Below, one piece after another: positions 9,015 to 18,904 of a stretch of DNA of 25,079 nucleotides; the stretch's first letter is position 1; each line of letters begins with the position of its first letter. The notes below the pieces were generated by a model, which was given only the letters and a program-made list of their open reading frames with translations, was not told the DNA's origin and searched no databases. The DNA comes from Nymphaea colorata (lineage: Eukaryota; Streptophyta; Magnoliopsida; Nymphaeales; Nymphaeaceae). A program made the translations under genes and the position numbers. Where the stretch lies: positions 1-25,079 of the forward strand of contig NW_022205044.1 of assembly GCF_008831285.2 (NCBI RefSeq), in the 5' to 3' direction.

Positions 9015-12000
9015 TACAAACTTAAGCAATATAGATATGCAGTTCAAAGAATACATCAAGAATGTGACGCAACCAGTAGACCCAAGAACTTGATCAAGTT
9101 TTATTTATCAAAAGAATTGAGCAAAGACAGAAAAAATAAAAAACCAAGCAACTATGTGACTAAACAACCCATGCCACAATGGGAGTGAAAATCAACATGA
9201 CAAGCACTATGCTGGAAAACCACTAAAGCAGAAAATAAAATAAAACAATTGAACTACTATAAATCAAACCAACAATTCTCGACAAAACTAAAATAATCTA
9301 ACTAAGAAAGAATATGATCATACTGAAAACAAATGAAACCAATAACCTTGACCTATACTGGACAAGTACAATACCTAAGGCATCTACTCAACTAACATGA
9401 CACAAGAAGAAATTGAGTACTAACCTGGTCTAAAGACATGAAGGACCCTGCTGAAGCAAAGGCACCCTTGATAGTTGATGACTATGAAGAATACCTCCAC
9501 CCTTGGCTGCTCACTTTTGTTTTTGAAAAAAGCATACGCCAGCCAAGCGGAAGAAGGGTGAAGAAAGGACGGGGTAGATGAGAAAAAGATCGATTAGTGG
9601 AGATGGGTTAGGCAAGAGATATGGGGCTTTCCACCCCCTTTTACCTTGGATAATAAAGAAACACTATATTTTGCAAAACTACCTATTGCAAAAAGGCCAA
9701 TACACATATTGGATGAAGCCAAGGACAAAACCCATAACACTTTGACAAAAATGTTATAAATAAAAAATCGACCAGTTCTTTTGAAAAGAGATAAGAGGTT
9801 TTTTATGACAGTCTCAACCCTAAGTCAAAGTTATGCCATTGAAAACCAGATACTCAATTAAGAGAGAATAATGGGTGAGGTTCCCAAATGATCTGACTCT
9901 CCCAAGATAGAGGAAAAGATGGACAAATTGTCACATTAAGCATAATTGGCCTGTCTTTGAGGAGTTTCATCCATTCCAAGAACGGCCTAGTGGTTTGGTA
10001 ATGAAACGACAAAGATCTTTGAAGACCAAGGGGATTGGTTAGTTCCTCATATGCCTAGGAGGCCTCGAAACATAACAAGAGATGTCAAGTTTTTACTTTG
10101 AAATAGTTCAAAATGGTCAATTTAACTCATAAGCTTGAGTGCTTGTGTTGTGCAAATAACATGTCTTTCGTTTATCCATAGTACCATACAAGCACCAAGA
10201 TTCATTTCGCATCCATGTCATCGAATCTCTAGAAGGGATTTCATTCAATTTCCAAAATACGAACATAAAAGAATCACCCTCAACATCGTAGGTAATCAAA
10301 AAGAGGAAAAGATATTGACCCCGTAATTGCACATCCACAAAAGATTGTCACATTCAATTCCCGCGAGTTCAGCCTTCATGCTTTTCATCTATTGGCAGGC
10401 ACCTTTTGCTTTTTTTTTTTTTGCTTCTTTTTTTTTTTTTACATTCGACATTTTGCCTTTTGATTTTTTTTTTCTTGCTTTTGATTTTTCTTTTCAGGCC
10501 AACCTTCACCTTTGAGGGAATACCTCACCACCCCAAAGGCTACTACGAAGCTCCACCGCTTTGGTGGGTATGTGTAGCTTTATCACGTGTCCCACCCGCT
10601 TCAACTTACGGGTGTTCGACGATCAAAAGGTTCATAAGTCATTATCTTCACGGAATAGACATAAATCACCTATATGCCTACCCGGTACTCTTGATTACTG
10701 ACCCAGAGGAACGACTACACAAGCCCCGAGCCCATCTCTCAACTCTCATTTTGCTACCTGCCAAGATCTTATAGAGCATTGTGGCTTCTCTCTCGGGATA
10801 TTTTCCTCCTAAATCCTTATAGATGCTTAATTACCAAAGTCAATGGCTTTTCCTAGTCTTGACTTCCTCAGCTTCATAGGATTTTTCTTGATTGCACATA
10901 TCCAAGATTTTTCATTTTTCCTCTTCCATTGATTGCTAACAAGAACTTGAAATTTTCTCCATTCACTCGGGGAGGTACTAAAGATAAAGCAAAGACATAA
11001 TATTGTGTGAGAAGACAATTTTAAAAAGCTTTTAAGCAAAATGTAAAATTTTCTCTTTTACAAAAGTTTTTGACATCAAATGTTATGTCACAAGGAGGAT
11101 GGAACTCTACTCGCTAAAGAAAGGGTGATTTCAAAACAAGATGGGTTGGTTTGTAGAAGAACGAATTTCACCAACTTCCCCATAAAAGCAGACCTTTTAC
11201 ACAAAAGGTTGATCAAAAGGTAACCAGTTTCCATAAGATTAGGTGATCAAATGAGTGGAAATTTCGCAAATGGTTTGAGTTAAGCTCTTCTCTTTTCTCG
11301 AAGGAAGCCCAGGATAAACTAATCATATGCAGCCAAATTTATAAAATCATTGGGTAAATGACACTGAAAACTACAGGTGTTAGACTCAAAATGTAGGCTA
11401 TCCACCAAAGTTTTGACTAGTTTTGTGTTCTGGTTGCCCAAGGACTTTGTGAAATGATGATTTTGCAAAAGGATACAACACAAGGAACAAGTTCTCCCCA
11501 AAGTCTCCTCATAAAAGTAGAGCCTTGTGGTGGACAAAATTCCCCAAATTCTCATGTCGTAAGGTTTCCTTGCAGAGGGTTTGATCATTGATCACCAAGA
11601 AAAAATGCCTACACCAACAACTCACTCTTCTAGCCAACTAAAAGGCCACTTTCAAGACTGAGTTGGATTGGATTGAATGGTTTGAAATGCTTTTGATCAA
11701 AGCTCGTGTTCAAGACCAAATGGAACAAACGGCTCCCCAAGATTTCTCTGCCCAAGCATATGCATACAAAGGTCCTAAGAATATGACTCAAATTATGGTT
11801 TTACTATCTAAAAATCAATCCAAAGGTATGATAAACCATAGACTACACCCCTGGCTAGATAGCACAAACAGAATCTGCTAAGATGCAACCCTCTTAGCAA
11901 TAACACCAAAAAACAAAATGCATAAACCACCATGCATGTCCTAAATGAGAAAGTCTAAAACCTGCTATACACCACTACTTAATGAATTCCTGCTATATCT

Positions 12001-12086
12001 TCAAACATAACGAAGCAAAACGAATTGATAAAGCTAACGGGTAACCACATCGAGCATGTATATACAGAGAGAAAGAGAGAGATGAC
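9015..12086. other. Gene-poor, A/T-rich DNA; T-tracts at 10410-10440
   Basis: No gene is recognised over about 3 kb. Two runs of 13 T at 10410-10422 and 10428-10440 open a T-rich stretch reaching about 10495. The block around 10500-11600 has the look of decayed retroelement DNA, but I could find no gag, protease, reverse-transcriptase or integrase motif, primer-binding site or paired LTRs. Frames at 10406-10774 and 11663-11881 show no domain. Confidence 0.45.
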
Positions 12087-12479
12087 CAGAATGGTTGGGC
12101 ACCAAGAGCCAAGGCTTTCAACATGCCTGTCCAACGCCTAATTCCTCCATCAAGCAGAACAAGAATTTTACCAGCGATAGCTTGAACAACCTATGCTTGA
12201 AATAGGAAGACCAACAGGGAGGGGAATCATGCATCTCTCAAATGTGTTAACAGCTTATCAGGGAAAGGACAAAATGGATAGAAGTTTTCTTGCACTCTGT
12301 TTTGAGAAGGAAAAAAGAAAAGCTTGTTTTTGTCAAGAAATAGCAATTTTGGAATCATTTGAGGTGAGTCAACGTTACCTCCTCAAGGGCAGAAATTGCA
12401 GCAGGTGCACAGTCAAGTTGGCGACCACCATGATTCCAAACAATTACGCCGTCTACTCCAACCTCAATAGCTTTCCCAG
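12087..12479 (-). pseudogene. Glycolate/2-hydroxy-acid oxidase fragment, two exons
   Basis: Exon 12479-12379 follows a CTGCAG acceptor, reads [20 protein letters not shown] then [13 protein letters not shown], and ends at GTAACG. After a 188-bp intron, exon 12190-12087 (after ATAG) reads VVQAIAGKILVLLDGGIRRW then TGMLKALALGAQ. This is the C-terminal half of the FMN (S)-2-hydroxy-acid oxidase barrel, the peroxisomal enzymes that oxidise glycolate to glyoxylate with release of hydrogen peroxide. Exon borders match the plant glycolate-oxidase pattern (LTxED/ARxA..ALEE/VV). The catalytic His and Arg of the SNHGxRQ signature remain, but Ser is Trp, and the conserved RRGTD is RRWTG, which should damage FMN binding. 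Neighbouring exons on either side were not found, so this is a truncated pseudogene, closer in wording to the HAOX than the GLO subgroup. Confidence 0.88.
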
Positions 12480-13190
12480 CTGCAGGAAGAAAGGAAACAC
12501 ATCAAACAGGAGAGAGCCATTTCCATAACATTGTTAACATTCATACGGCCTTGTAATGCACCATGCCGAGAAAGTTGATTGTGCTTGTTAGACACATGAA
12601 ATTAAAGATCAACTTTTTTCATAAACTAGGTGGGATTCCTACCATAATTCGCACCTAACTTCTCTTTCGAAAGCTTTTGATGCAGCATCTTAAAACTCCT
12701 TTACTGGTTATTTTGTTGGCAAACTCGATTCATGTGAAATGGTTAATTTGTAAGATCATTTTGGATTCAGTCCTCAACTTTGCTCTTCAATGTTACCCAG
12801 GACCGAGCCCCAAAGTACTTGATAACAACTGATTAACGGTTATTCTGACCATTGAAAAATGAGTATCTGCAAAAGAAATATGAAATTTAAACGACAATGC
12901 TCCAATGAAGGATATCCCTTCATCACATGCTTCGATTGACCTAAAAAACACTTTTTGTTATTGCGACCCAATGAATTTCTCCTCTATCACCTCTGTCTTT
13001 TTCTTGACTTAAGACTTATATTTTTCAGATCGCATATGTGCGTAAATTCAAACTTATCGTATATGTTCTTGTGTAAATCACTTATAGGCACTACTGTATA
13101 TTCAATTAAATCAAGCAATCAAGATAAGAGGGGCGACCAACACCATAAGCATGAAGCTCCCACCTGCCACTAACTTGACGCCGTCAATGG
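12480..13190. other. No gene; upstream oxidase exons not found
   Basis: This is where the preceding glycolate-oxidase exons would lie on the minus strand. I see no WLRSITKLPILVKG-type segment. The sequence is AT-rich without clear repeats. Confidence 0.5.
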
Positions 13191-13191
13191 G

Positions 13192-13345
13192 TCAGAAGAC
13201 GGTGAGACCTCTGACGACGTTGCCCATGTAGGTATTGTTGATGCTGGTGGCGGCTTGCTCCCCCAGCTTGGACATGAGGAACGTGAGGTTGAGCTCCACG
13301 GGAAGGGGCAGAGACCCTCCTCGGGCAGAGGTTCTCCTCGGAAAC
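13192..13345 (-). pseudogene. GC-rich exon-like block, unidentified
   Basis: Composition rises sharply here against an AT-rich background. The minus strand reads PVELNLTFLMSKLGEQAATS then INNTYMGNVVRGLTVF and a stop, after which the same frame continues PIDGVKLVAGGSFM. Codon use is coding-like, with many C/G third positions. A CT-rich tract at 13371-13440 lies immediately upstream in sense, as in a plant 5' UTR or promoter. I do not recognise the family. The overlapping frames on both strands at 13184-13615 are probably shadows of this block. Confidence 0.35.
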
Positions 13346-13399
13346 CCTCCTCCGACCACAGCTAGATGGAGAGAGAGAGAGAAGAGAAGAGAGACTGAG

Positions 13400-14951
13400 A
13401 CGAACCTCTCGCCAGAAGAAGAGAAGAAAGAGAAGACAACTTGCAGATGCAACGCTTGCTTTCCCCAACGATTCTTTATCTTTTCTTTTTTTGGTACATT
13501 CTTTTCCTTCCTTTTCTGTCTCTTCCTTCCCTTTATGTCTCAAATGACTTGGGTTGGATCTGGGGCAGTACCCTTAAACATCGTTCCATGCAAAAAAAAA
13601 CATTTTATTCATTAAATATAACTAAGGCCCATATATAGGTTTGTGTAATTTTTGCTTTTACTTTTTTTAATTTTTTTGTATTAAATAAATCAGTGATATC
13701 GATTATGTATTATAAGTAAAGATATGGGGCCCGATATTTACAAATCTTATTATATATGTTCACAAAATCAGCTTATTTCTAAGCATTGATTAATGTTGCT
13801 TTGATCCTAACAAATTCAAGCATAGACAAGTTTGTGGTTGAACCAGTTAGAGAATGACTAAAAATAAGTTACAATCAAAATGTGTGCATGTTAATTTGAG
13901 TCTAATATTGATTCCAACAATTGCTACAATTCACCTTGAGTCCAAAACATGCGAGTATGCATGGTGGACTCGATGAAGTTCGGATCAGCTTGAGGCCGAC
14001 CTATTTCCAGCCCTCGGTCGCCCCATCTAGAAAGATTCCACCACAGGATTGATAAATGGGAACAGTTAAATTCCAATTAATTTAAACTTGGTTCCAAGAA
14101 TATTTTATGTTAAAATTCAAAATTTTTAAGAACCACAAATGTCTAAATCCAGAGAAACTGAGTATAGTATCTTATTCCATCTCGTATAAAAATTAAAGTA
14201 AGCATGGGTGCCAAACTTTCTCTGCAACGCATAAGGTATATGGTGACAAATTCAGGTAAAAAAACAGTATAATCCGTCTGCCACATAGCTGTTTTCGTGT
14301 AAGAACATGCATGTGAATAACTTTTCCTAAATGGGGAATGACTCCAACAATTCCAAATTAGTGTAGCGTTATTCAAACCATTTGCCCAATACTTATGAGG
14401 CAAAATCCTTCAATTTTCCCATAAAAGCTACAAGAAACTCGTTTTCCTCTCTTGGATAAATAATTTCAAGAAGTGTCAAGGTGACAAATATAACAACATA
14501 GGCAACCTTCAAACCAATAGATTGTTTATCGTATTCTTGAAGACAGAAAATCAGACATTAAAGTTACTTGATGAATCGTGAAACACGTTCTCCTTTTACA
14601 AATAAACTCATTGCGCTGCTAATGGATATCAACAACATAAAACATCATCTATACTTACCAAAGTATAGCTTTGCAGAGAATCTTGAAAAAAAAAAAGCCA
14701 AGAAAAAGAACCAGAAAGCAAAGCAAAAGACGAATTAATGTGCGACTCTGGCAGAGGTCGAGCTTCCTTTCAGTTTTCCTAGCAATTGTGAGAAGCAGAG
14801 AGTTAGTAACTTAAGTGTGTTAAACAACATGAATCAGTGACAAAGAAAGAGGACAAACGTAGAATATTTCATCCATCCCGTCCTCTTTCTTCTTCCCACA
14901 CAAAAGACATTTTTCCCCGCTTCTTTTTTTTCTCGCTCTCTCCCGTTTGGA
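13400..14951. other. AT-rich DNA without recognised gene
   Basis: Contains A/T homopolymers near 13590-13690 and an 86-codon minus-strand frame at 14143-14403 without domain features. Nothing else is supported. Confidence 0.5.
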
Positions 14952-15217
14952 TCACCGCTGTAGCTTTGCAACGGTGAATATCTTCACCGTTATAAGTGCC
15001 CATCACCTCTATAGACCTATGCCGGTGAGGTATTTCCTTGCTATAGCCTTTTGAAGCTACCGGCGATATTGGTCACCGGTGGAGGCGCCCTATACCGGTG
15101 ACCTTCCACACCGCAAAACATCTGTTTCGACGGAAACTACCATCGCTATAGGCTTATAACGGCGAAGTGAACCACCGTTATTGATATATACCGGTGATTA
15201 GAATCACCGCTGTAGCC
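14952..15217. repeat. Array of phased palindromes, CACTA-subterminal-like (array 1)
   Basis: About eight degenerate copies of a roughly 26-bp near-palindrome, beginning TCACCG(C/G)TATAG and ending CTATACCGGTGA. Clear copies lie at 14952-14977, 15003-15028, 15073-15101, 15141-15165 and 15172-15197. The linkers are ATATCT, GGTATT, TATTGG, CCTTCC, AACTAC, AGTGAA and TTAGAA. Every one is 6 bp although their sequences are unrelated. Short, often inverted motif arrays like this are typical of CACTA (En/Spm) subterminal regions, where the element's own protein binds. No CACTA terminus is visible next to it. Confidence 0.8.
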
Positions 15218-15487
15218 TTGGAGACTCGTAATAAATATAAGACATCTGTTCAAGAGCATGATCTAGCAGATTCATATGACATGCGGTGTACATACTTCAT
15301 TCCAGCGTGCATGGTTATGCAGCTAGAAACTCCGGTTGCTCCCTTCCATTTACATTTTTTTTAACATTCCTATTCAACAAAACTTCAGCTATTTCTCTGT
15401 AATCAATACCACTATATTAGCTGTAGCATAGGATTTTTTTAACTCTCCATCCTCCAGGTTTATATGCAATTGAATGGTTTGCATGTA

Positions 15488-15715
15488 AATGTTAATCACG
15501 TCTTCACTTGCAATTCTAAAGAATCCAAAGGTTGTCAAGCTTAGCTTGGAGTGTCTTAGAACCGTTCATGACCATTGTCCACATGTGAAGCTTCAAAGAG
15601 GAATAAACGTCCCATCCAGAAAAGTTGCTTTTTTCTTACATCAATAAAGTTTAGCTAGCCGCCACAACTTGTAGCCACTTCAACATTTAAGCACGTCTTG
15701 GTATCAACATATATA
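15488..15715. repeat. Dispersed direct repeat, copy 1
   Basis: Shares AATGTTAATCA.GTCTTCAC, AAAGAATC, GGTTGTCAA, ATGTGAAG.TTCAAAGAG, AACGTCCCA and TTTTTTCTTACATCAATAAA, in the same order, with 18615-18904. This copy lacks about 70 bp present in the second. It could be a decayed transposon family or a local duplication. Class unknown. Confidence 0.85.
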
Positions 15716-17713
15716 ATCCTTGCTCGGTTTTATGTTCTATCTACTCGAATATTTGTATCCTGCAAAACAAAAGTAACGCCATGTATTTTATAAGCAAGTT
15801 CCGTTGAAAGACCGAAATAAAGAAATACATAAGAAATCTTTTAATTGGCTAGCGAGAAACAAAAAATAACAAAATACATAAGAAAGGAGAGGCAGATAAC
15901 TTATTGACCTTACGTCAGTGGAACCCATGCACCAACCAAAGATCAGATTCATTCTTCGTCCTTGACCCAAGTGGACCTACAAATGGAGCCCCCAAAAGCC
16001 TATTCTTCTATACACTCGCAAGCTAATATCAAGGAAATGTCAAATGGCTTCCGGTCAAGAAGCTGAAGAAAGAAACCAATTGGGTTGAACAAGATGCCAA
16101 ATCTGCTACAAAACATCCCGTACATGCTATCAAGAAAATTGAGAAAGAAACAATGTAAAATATCAATTGTAGGAAAGTCAAAATTACAGTTAAACAAATG
16201 CGGTGCCTTGGTTCATTTAAATGGGAAGGAAAAAATGCAAAAGAAAGTTGGGGCAATTTATCCTCGTCATCAAAAGTCAGTGATCTTGGATGTGGATGCT
16301 GGTAATGGCAAGGAACAATTATTGCATTTGTTGCAGGGTTAGATTTATGTAATGGGCGATATGATACCAAAGCACTCTTTATTTACGCCTTCGTTCTCAT
16401 GCTTTCTATTTTTTTGTTGTTGTTAAAATTTTCTTGTTTTTTTATCCATTCTTTGCACCATTCTCCTAATCCTCGAAGAATTTCAGTTTCCATTCCATCA
16501 TTATACTGTGATAAACTGTAAAGTCAACAAAGCTGCAGACATAGTTAATATTGCTTCATCTAATAACAACCCATAGTCTTCCAATCATGAAGAACTGTGT
16601 GTCATGAGTTTTTTTTTGAGACAACAATCGGATTGCAAGCTATAACATTCAAAAACATCATTTGTCATTTTTCTGTAAATGGGGCCCTTATAAGCAAGTG
16701 TGGCTTCCCCAAGGGAGCCGTGGCGTGACTTACCCTGCAAAACTTGATGGCCCTACAAAACTGATGACCCTGATGATTCATTACTGAAGCTTTCAAGCAT
16801 TTCCGAGACAATTAATATAGAAGATGCACCGTACTTAAAATGAAAATAATCCAAACGCATGACATGTACAGGTCATTCCTTATTCCTACTAGAGCAACAA
16901 GTTTTCGATCTCAATAATTCAGAAACATTCAGCCCATGCATCTATCCACCAAGAATCTCTTAAAACTGAACAAAAACGCAGCTTCCAATGGTAAGTCTAG
17001 CTAATTGGAATAACCAACATCAAAATTCTACATATGAAGTGAATTAAAGAGCGATGAAAATGATGGATGGATGGCGTGGGTATGAACCAAGTTTTCGGGT
17101 GGGAGATGTCAAAAACGATTCTCCGAGCCAAGGGACGTTTTCTCTTGATCCCATACTCTTTCTTTCCTGCTTCCCAACAGACATTTTGATAAAACCCCTC
17201 TCTGTTGCTGGCTCTAAAACCAAATTAGAGACACTGATGTGTGCAGAAGACGAGTTGCAAAACCGGCTCTAAAACTAAAAGGGGACCAAAAAAGAAGGTT
17301 ATTTAAGTAGATGAAGAATCACTGCAATAGGCAAAGAAAGAGATAAGAGGTGGCGAGAGAGAGAGAACGGAACCTTCACAAGAAAGGAAGACAAAAATCA
17401 AAGACAATAACATGTAAGCAAATGGGCAAGAAGGGAAAATGTTCAACTCACGATTTTTCATTGAGAATAACATTGAAACCCAAAAGCAATCCGGAGAAGA
17501 CGCACCCATCTCGATCAATTTGCTCCAGATGTGTGCTACTAAGTGGAAAATGGAAAATTGTAACTTCTAAATATTAAAAGTTCACTAAAACTTTTTTCAA
17601 AAGAGAAAGAACAAAGATACAAGGAAGAAAAAATCTATCGATGCACGTGAATTGCATAACCATAACAAAATAAAAACTAAAAGAGGGTCTAGTAACAAGA
17701 AAAACAACAATTA
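15716..17713. other. Gene-poor DNA with an open region on both strands at 16029-16370
   Basis: Around 16030-16340 both strands stay open: 85 codons on plus, 113 on minus. One plus frame reads KWLPVKKLKKETNWVEQDAK and is lysine-rich and protein-like before a stop; another contains VILDVDAGNGKEQLLHLLQ. I cannot assign a family. The remainder, including purine-rich 17280-17400, shows nothing recognisable. Confidence 0.35.
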
Positions 17714-17835
17714 CACTACAACATTTATTGCCTTTCCCAGGGTTTAATAATGCACTCTCCCGGCACCCCACCAGCATTGGGCATGCACTGGTTTGGGAGA
17801 GACATGAGTTTGGCCGCCGTTTAATAAATGCCAGT
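17714..17835. mobile_element. Possible CACTA-type end or short derivative
   Basis: Starts CACTACAACATTTATTGCC and contains GTTTAATAATGC and GCCGTTTAATAAATGCCAGT, so an ATTTATT-containing motif occurs three times in alternating orientation. GCACTCTCCC and GGGAGAGAC form an inner inverted pair. CACTACAA is the usual terminus of En/Spm elements. A matching TTGTAGTG end was not found, so this may be a lone end or chance resemblance. Confidence 0.3.
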
Positions 17836-18614
17836 AAAAGTCCTAGAAAGCATACCTCCATTAGCGCAAGCTACATGTTGCTGCTGCCTGCAGCATATTG
17901 CCATTCGCAAAATGTATAAACGGGGCAAGTTTGTCTGCTTGTTAAAGTAACTAATGCATCGATCAAAGAGTTTAATACCTACCACTATAATGCTAAAAAA
18001 ACAAAGTCACTCAAACAAAGTTTGGAATCAATACTTTGATCTTGATGATCTAACAAGCATCTTGAGATTTAAAAAAAAAAAAAAGAACATTACGTACCTA
18101 AACAGATGTCTTCACTTGGTTTCATCTCTCTGCCCCTAATTGAAGTTCTTTTGTCACTTTCTTCCTCCTTCCTTTTATTTTTTCCCTCCCTAGAACGTGA
18201 AAGGGAAATATTGCACTCTAATATGGTTAAATATATCCTAAGCAGGGTTTCTCTGTACAAAAATATCAAAACATGTGGATTCTTCATGACCCACCTTTTT
18301 ATCTCATCATATGTCAACAACTCAACCAACTAAAACCCTGTCAAAGAGAACAAAAATGCATGCATTACCTTTCAAGAGAAAACCAGACTGCAACAACAGA
18401 CATGTCCATCAAAGGAGTTAGCTCTCCTAAGGTTGGTTGGGATGTTGTAGTAAACTGATTTGCCGAAAGAGAGCTGCAAGGAGAAGTAAACTTGTAGCAA
18501 TCAGTTCAGAAGATCCTATTCAAATCAGTACGAGAAACTCCAACAACCAAAACCATGATGAAAAGAAATTCCATGCAATTAAAACAGCTACCCAGTGCAC
18601 AACACCACAGCATA
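17836..18614. other. No recognised gene
   Basis: AT-rich sequence with an A-run near 18070-18084. Short frames on both strands around 18090-18330 overlap and have no domain features. Confidence 0.5.
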
Positions 18615-18904
18615 AATGTTAATCAGGTCTTCACGTTCAATCTTAAAGAATCTATAGGTTGTCAATCTTAAGCTAGGCTTCTTTCAAAGTGTCTTTTGTT
18701 CGTAGACTGAGAACCTCCTCTGTTTTCTTGATGCCTTCATCTGGATCATGATCATTGTCTAAATGTGAAGTTTCAAAGAGCAATTAACGTCCCACTCAAA
18801 AAAGTTGGTTTTTTCTTACATCAATAAATTTTGGCCAAGTCATCAGCACTTGTGGATTTGTGGCCATTTCAACATCAAGGCACATCTTGCCATCAGCGTA
18901 TATT
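18615..18904. repeat. Dispersed direct repeat, copy 2
   Basis: Same-strand homolog of 15488-15715, about 3.13 kb away. It carries an extra internal segment around 18690-18755. On the minus strand part of it reads DPDEGIKKTEEVLSLRTKDT, hinting at ancient coding sequence, but stops interrupt it. I found no TG..CA ends, primer-binding site or polypurine tract that would make the pair LTRs. Confidence 0.85.

Noticed and set aside
10327-10774. Plus-strand frames over the T-rich tract as a membrane protein
   Set aside because: The Phe/Leu-rich translation is produced by T homopolymers; there is no domain or initiation context.
13184-13615. Overlapping frames on both strands as separate genes
   Set aside because: They are shadows of one GC-rich block and its CT-rich flank; only the minus frame at 13192-13300 looks protein-like.
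14952-15217. CRISPR-like array
   Set aside because: The repeats are degenerate palindromes with 6-bp linkers in plant DNA, not identical repeats with unique 30-bp spacers.
15488-18904. LTR retrotransposon bounded by the 3.1-kb-spaced repeats
   Set aside because: A TGGTATCAA string resembling a primer-binding site lies inside copy 1 and is matched by TGCCATCAG in copy 2, so it is part of the repeat. No gag-pol motif lies between.
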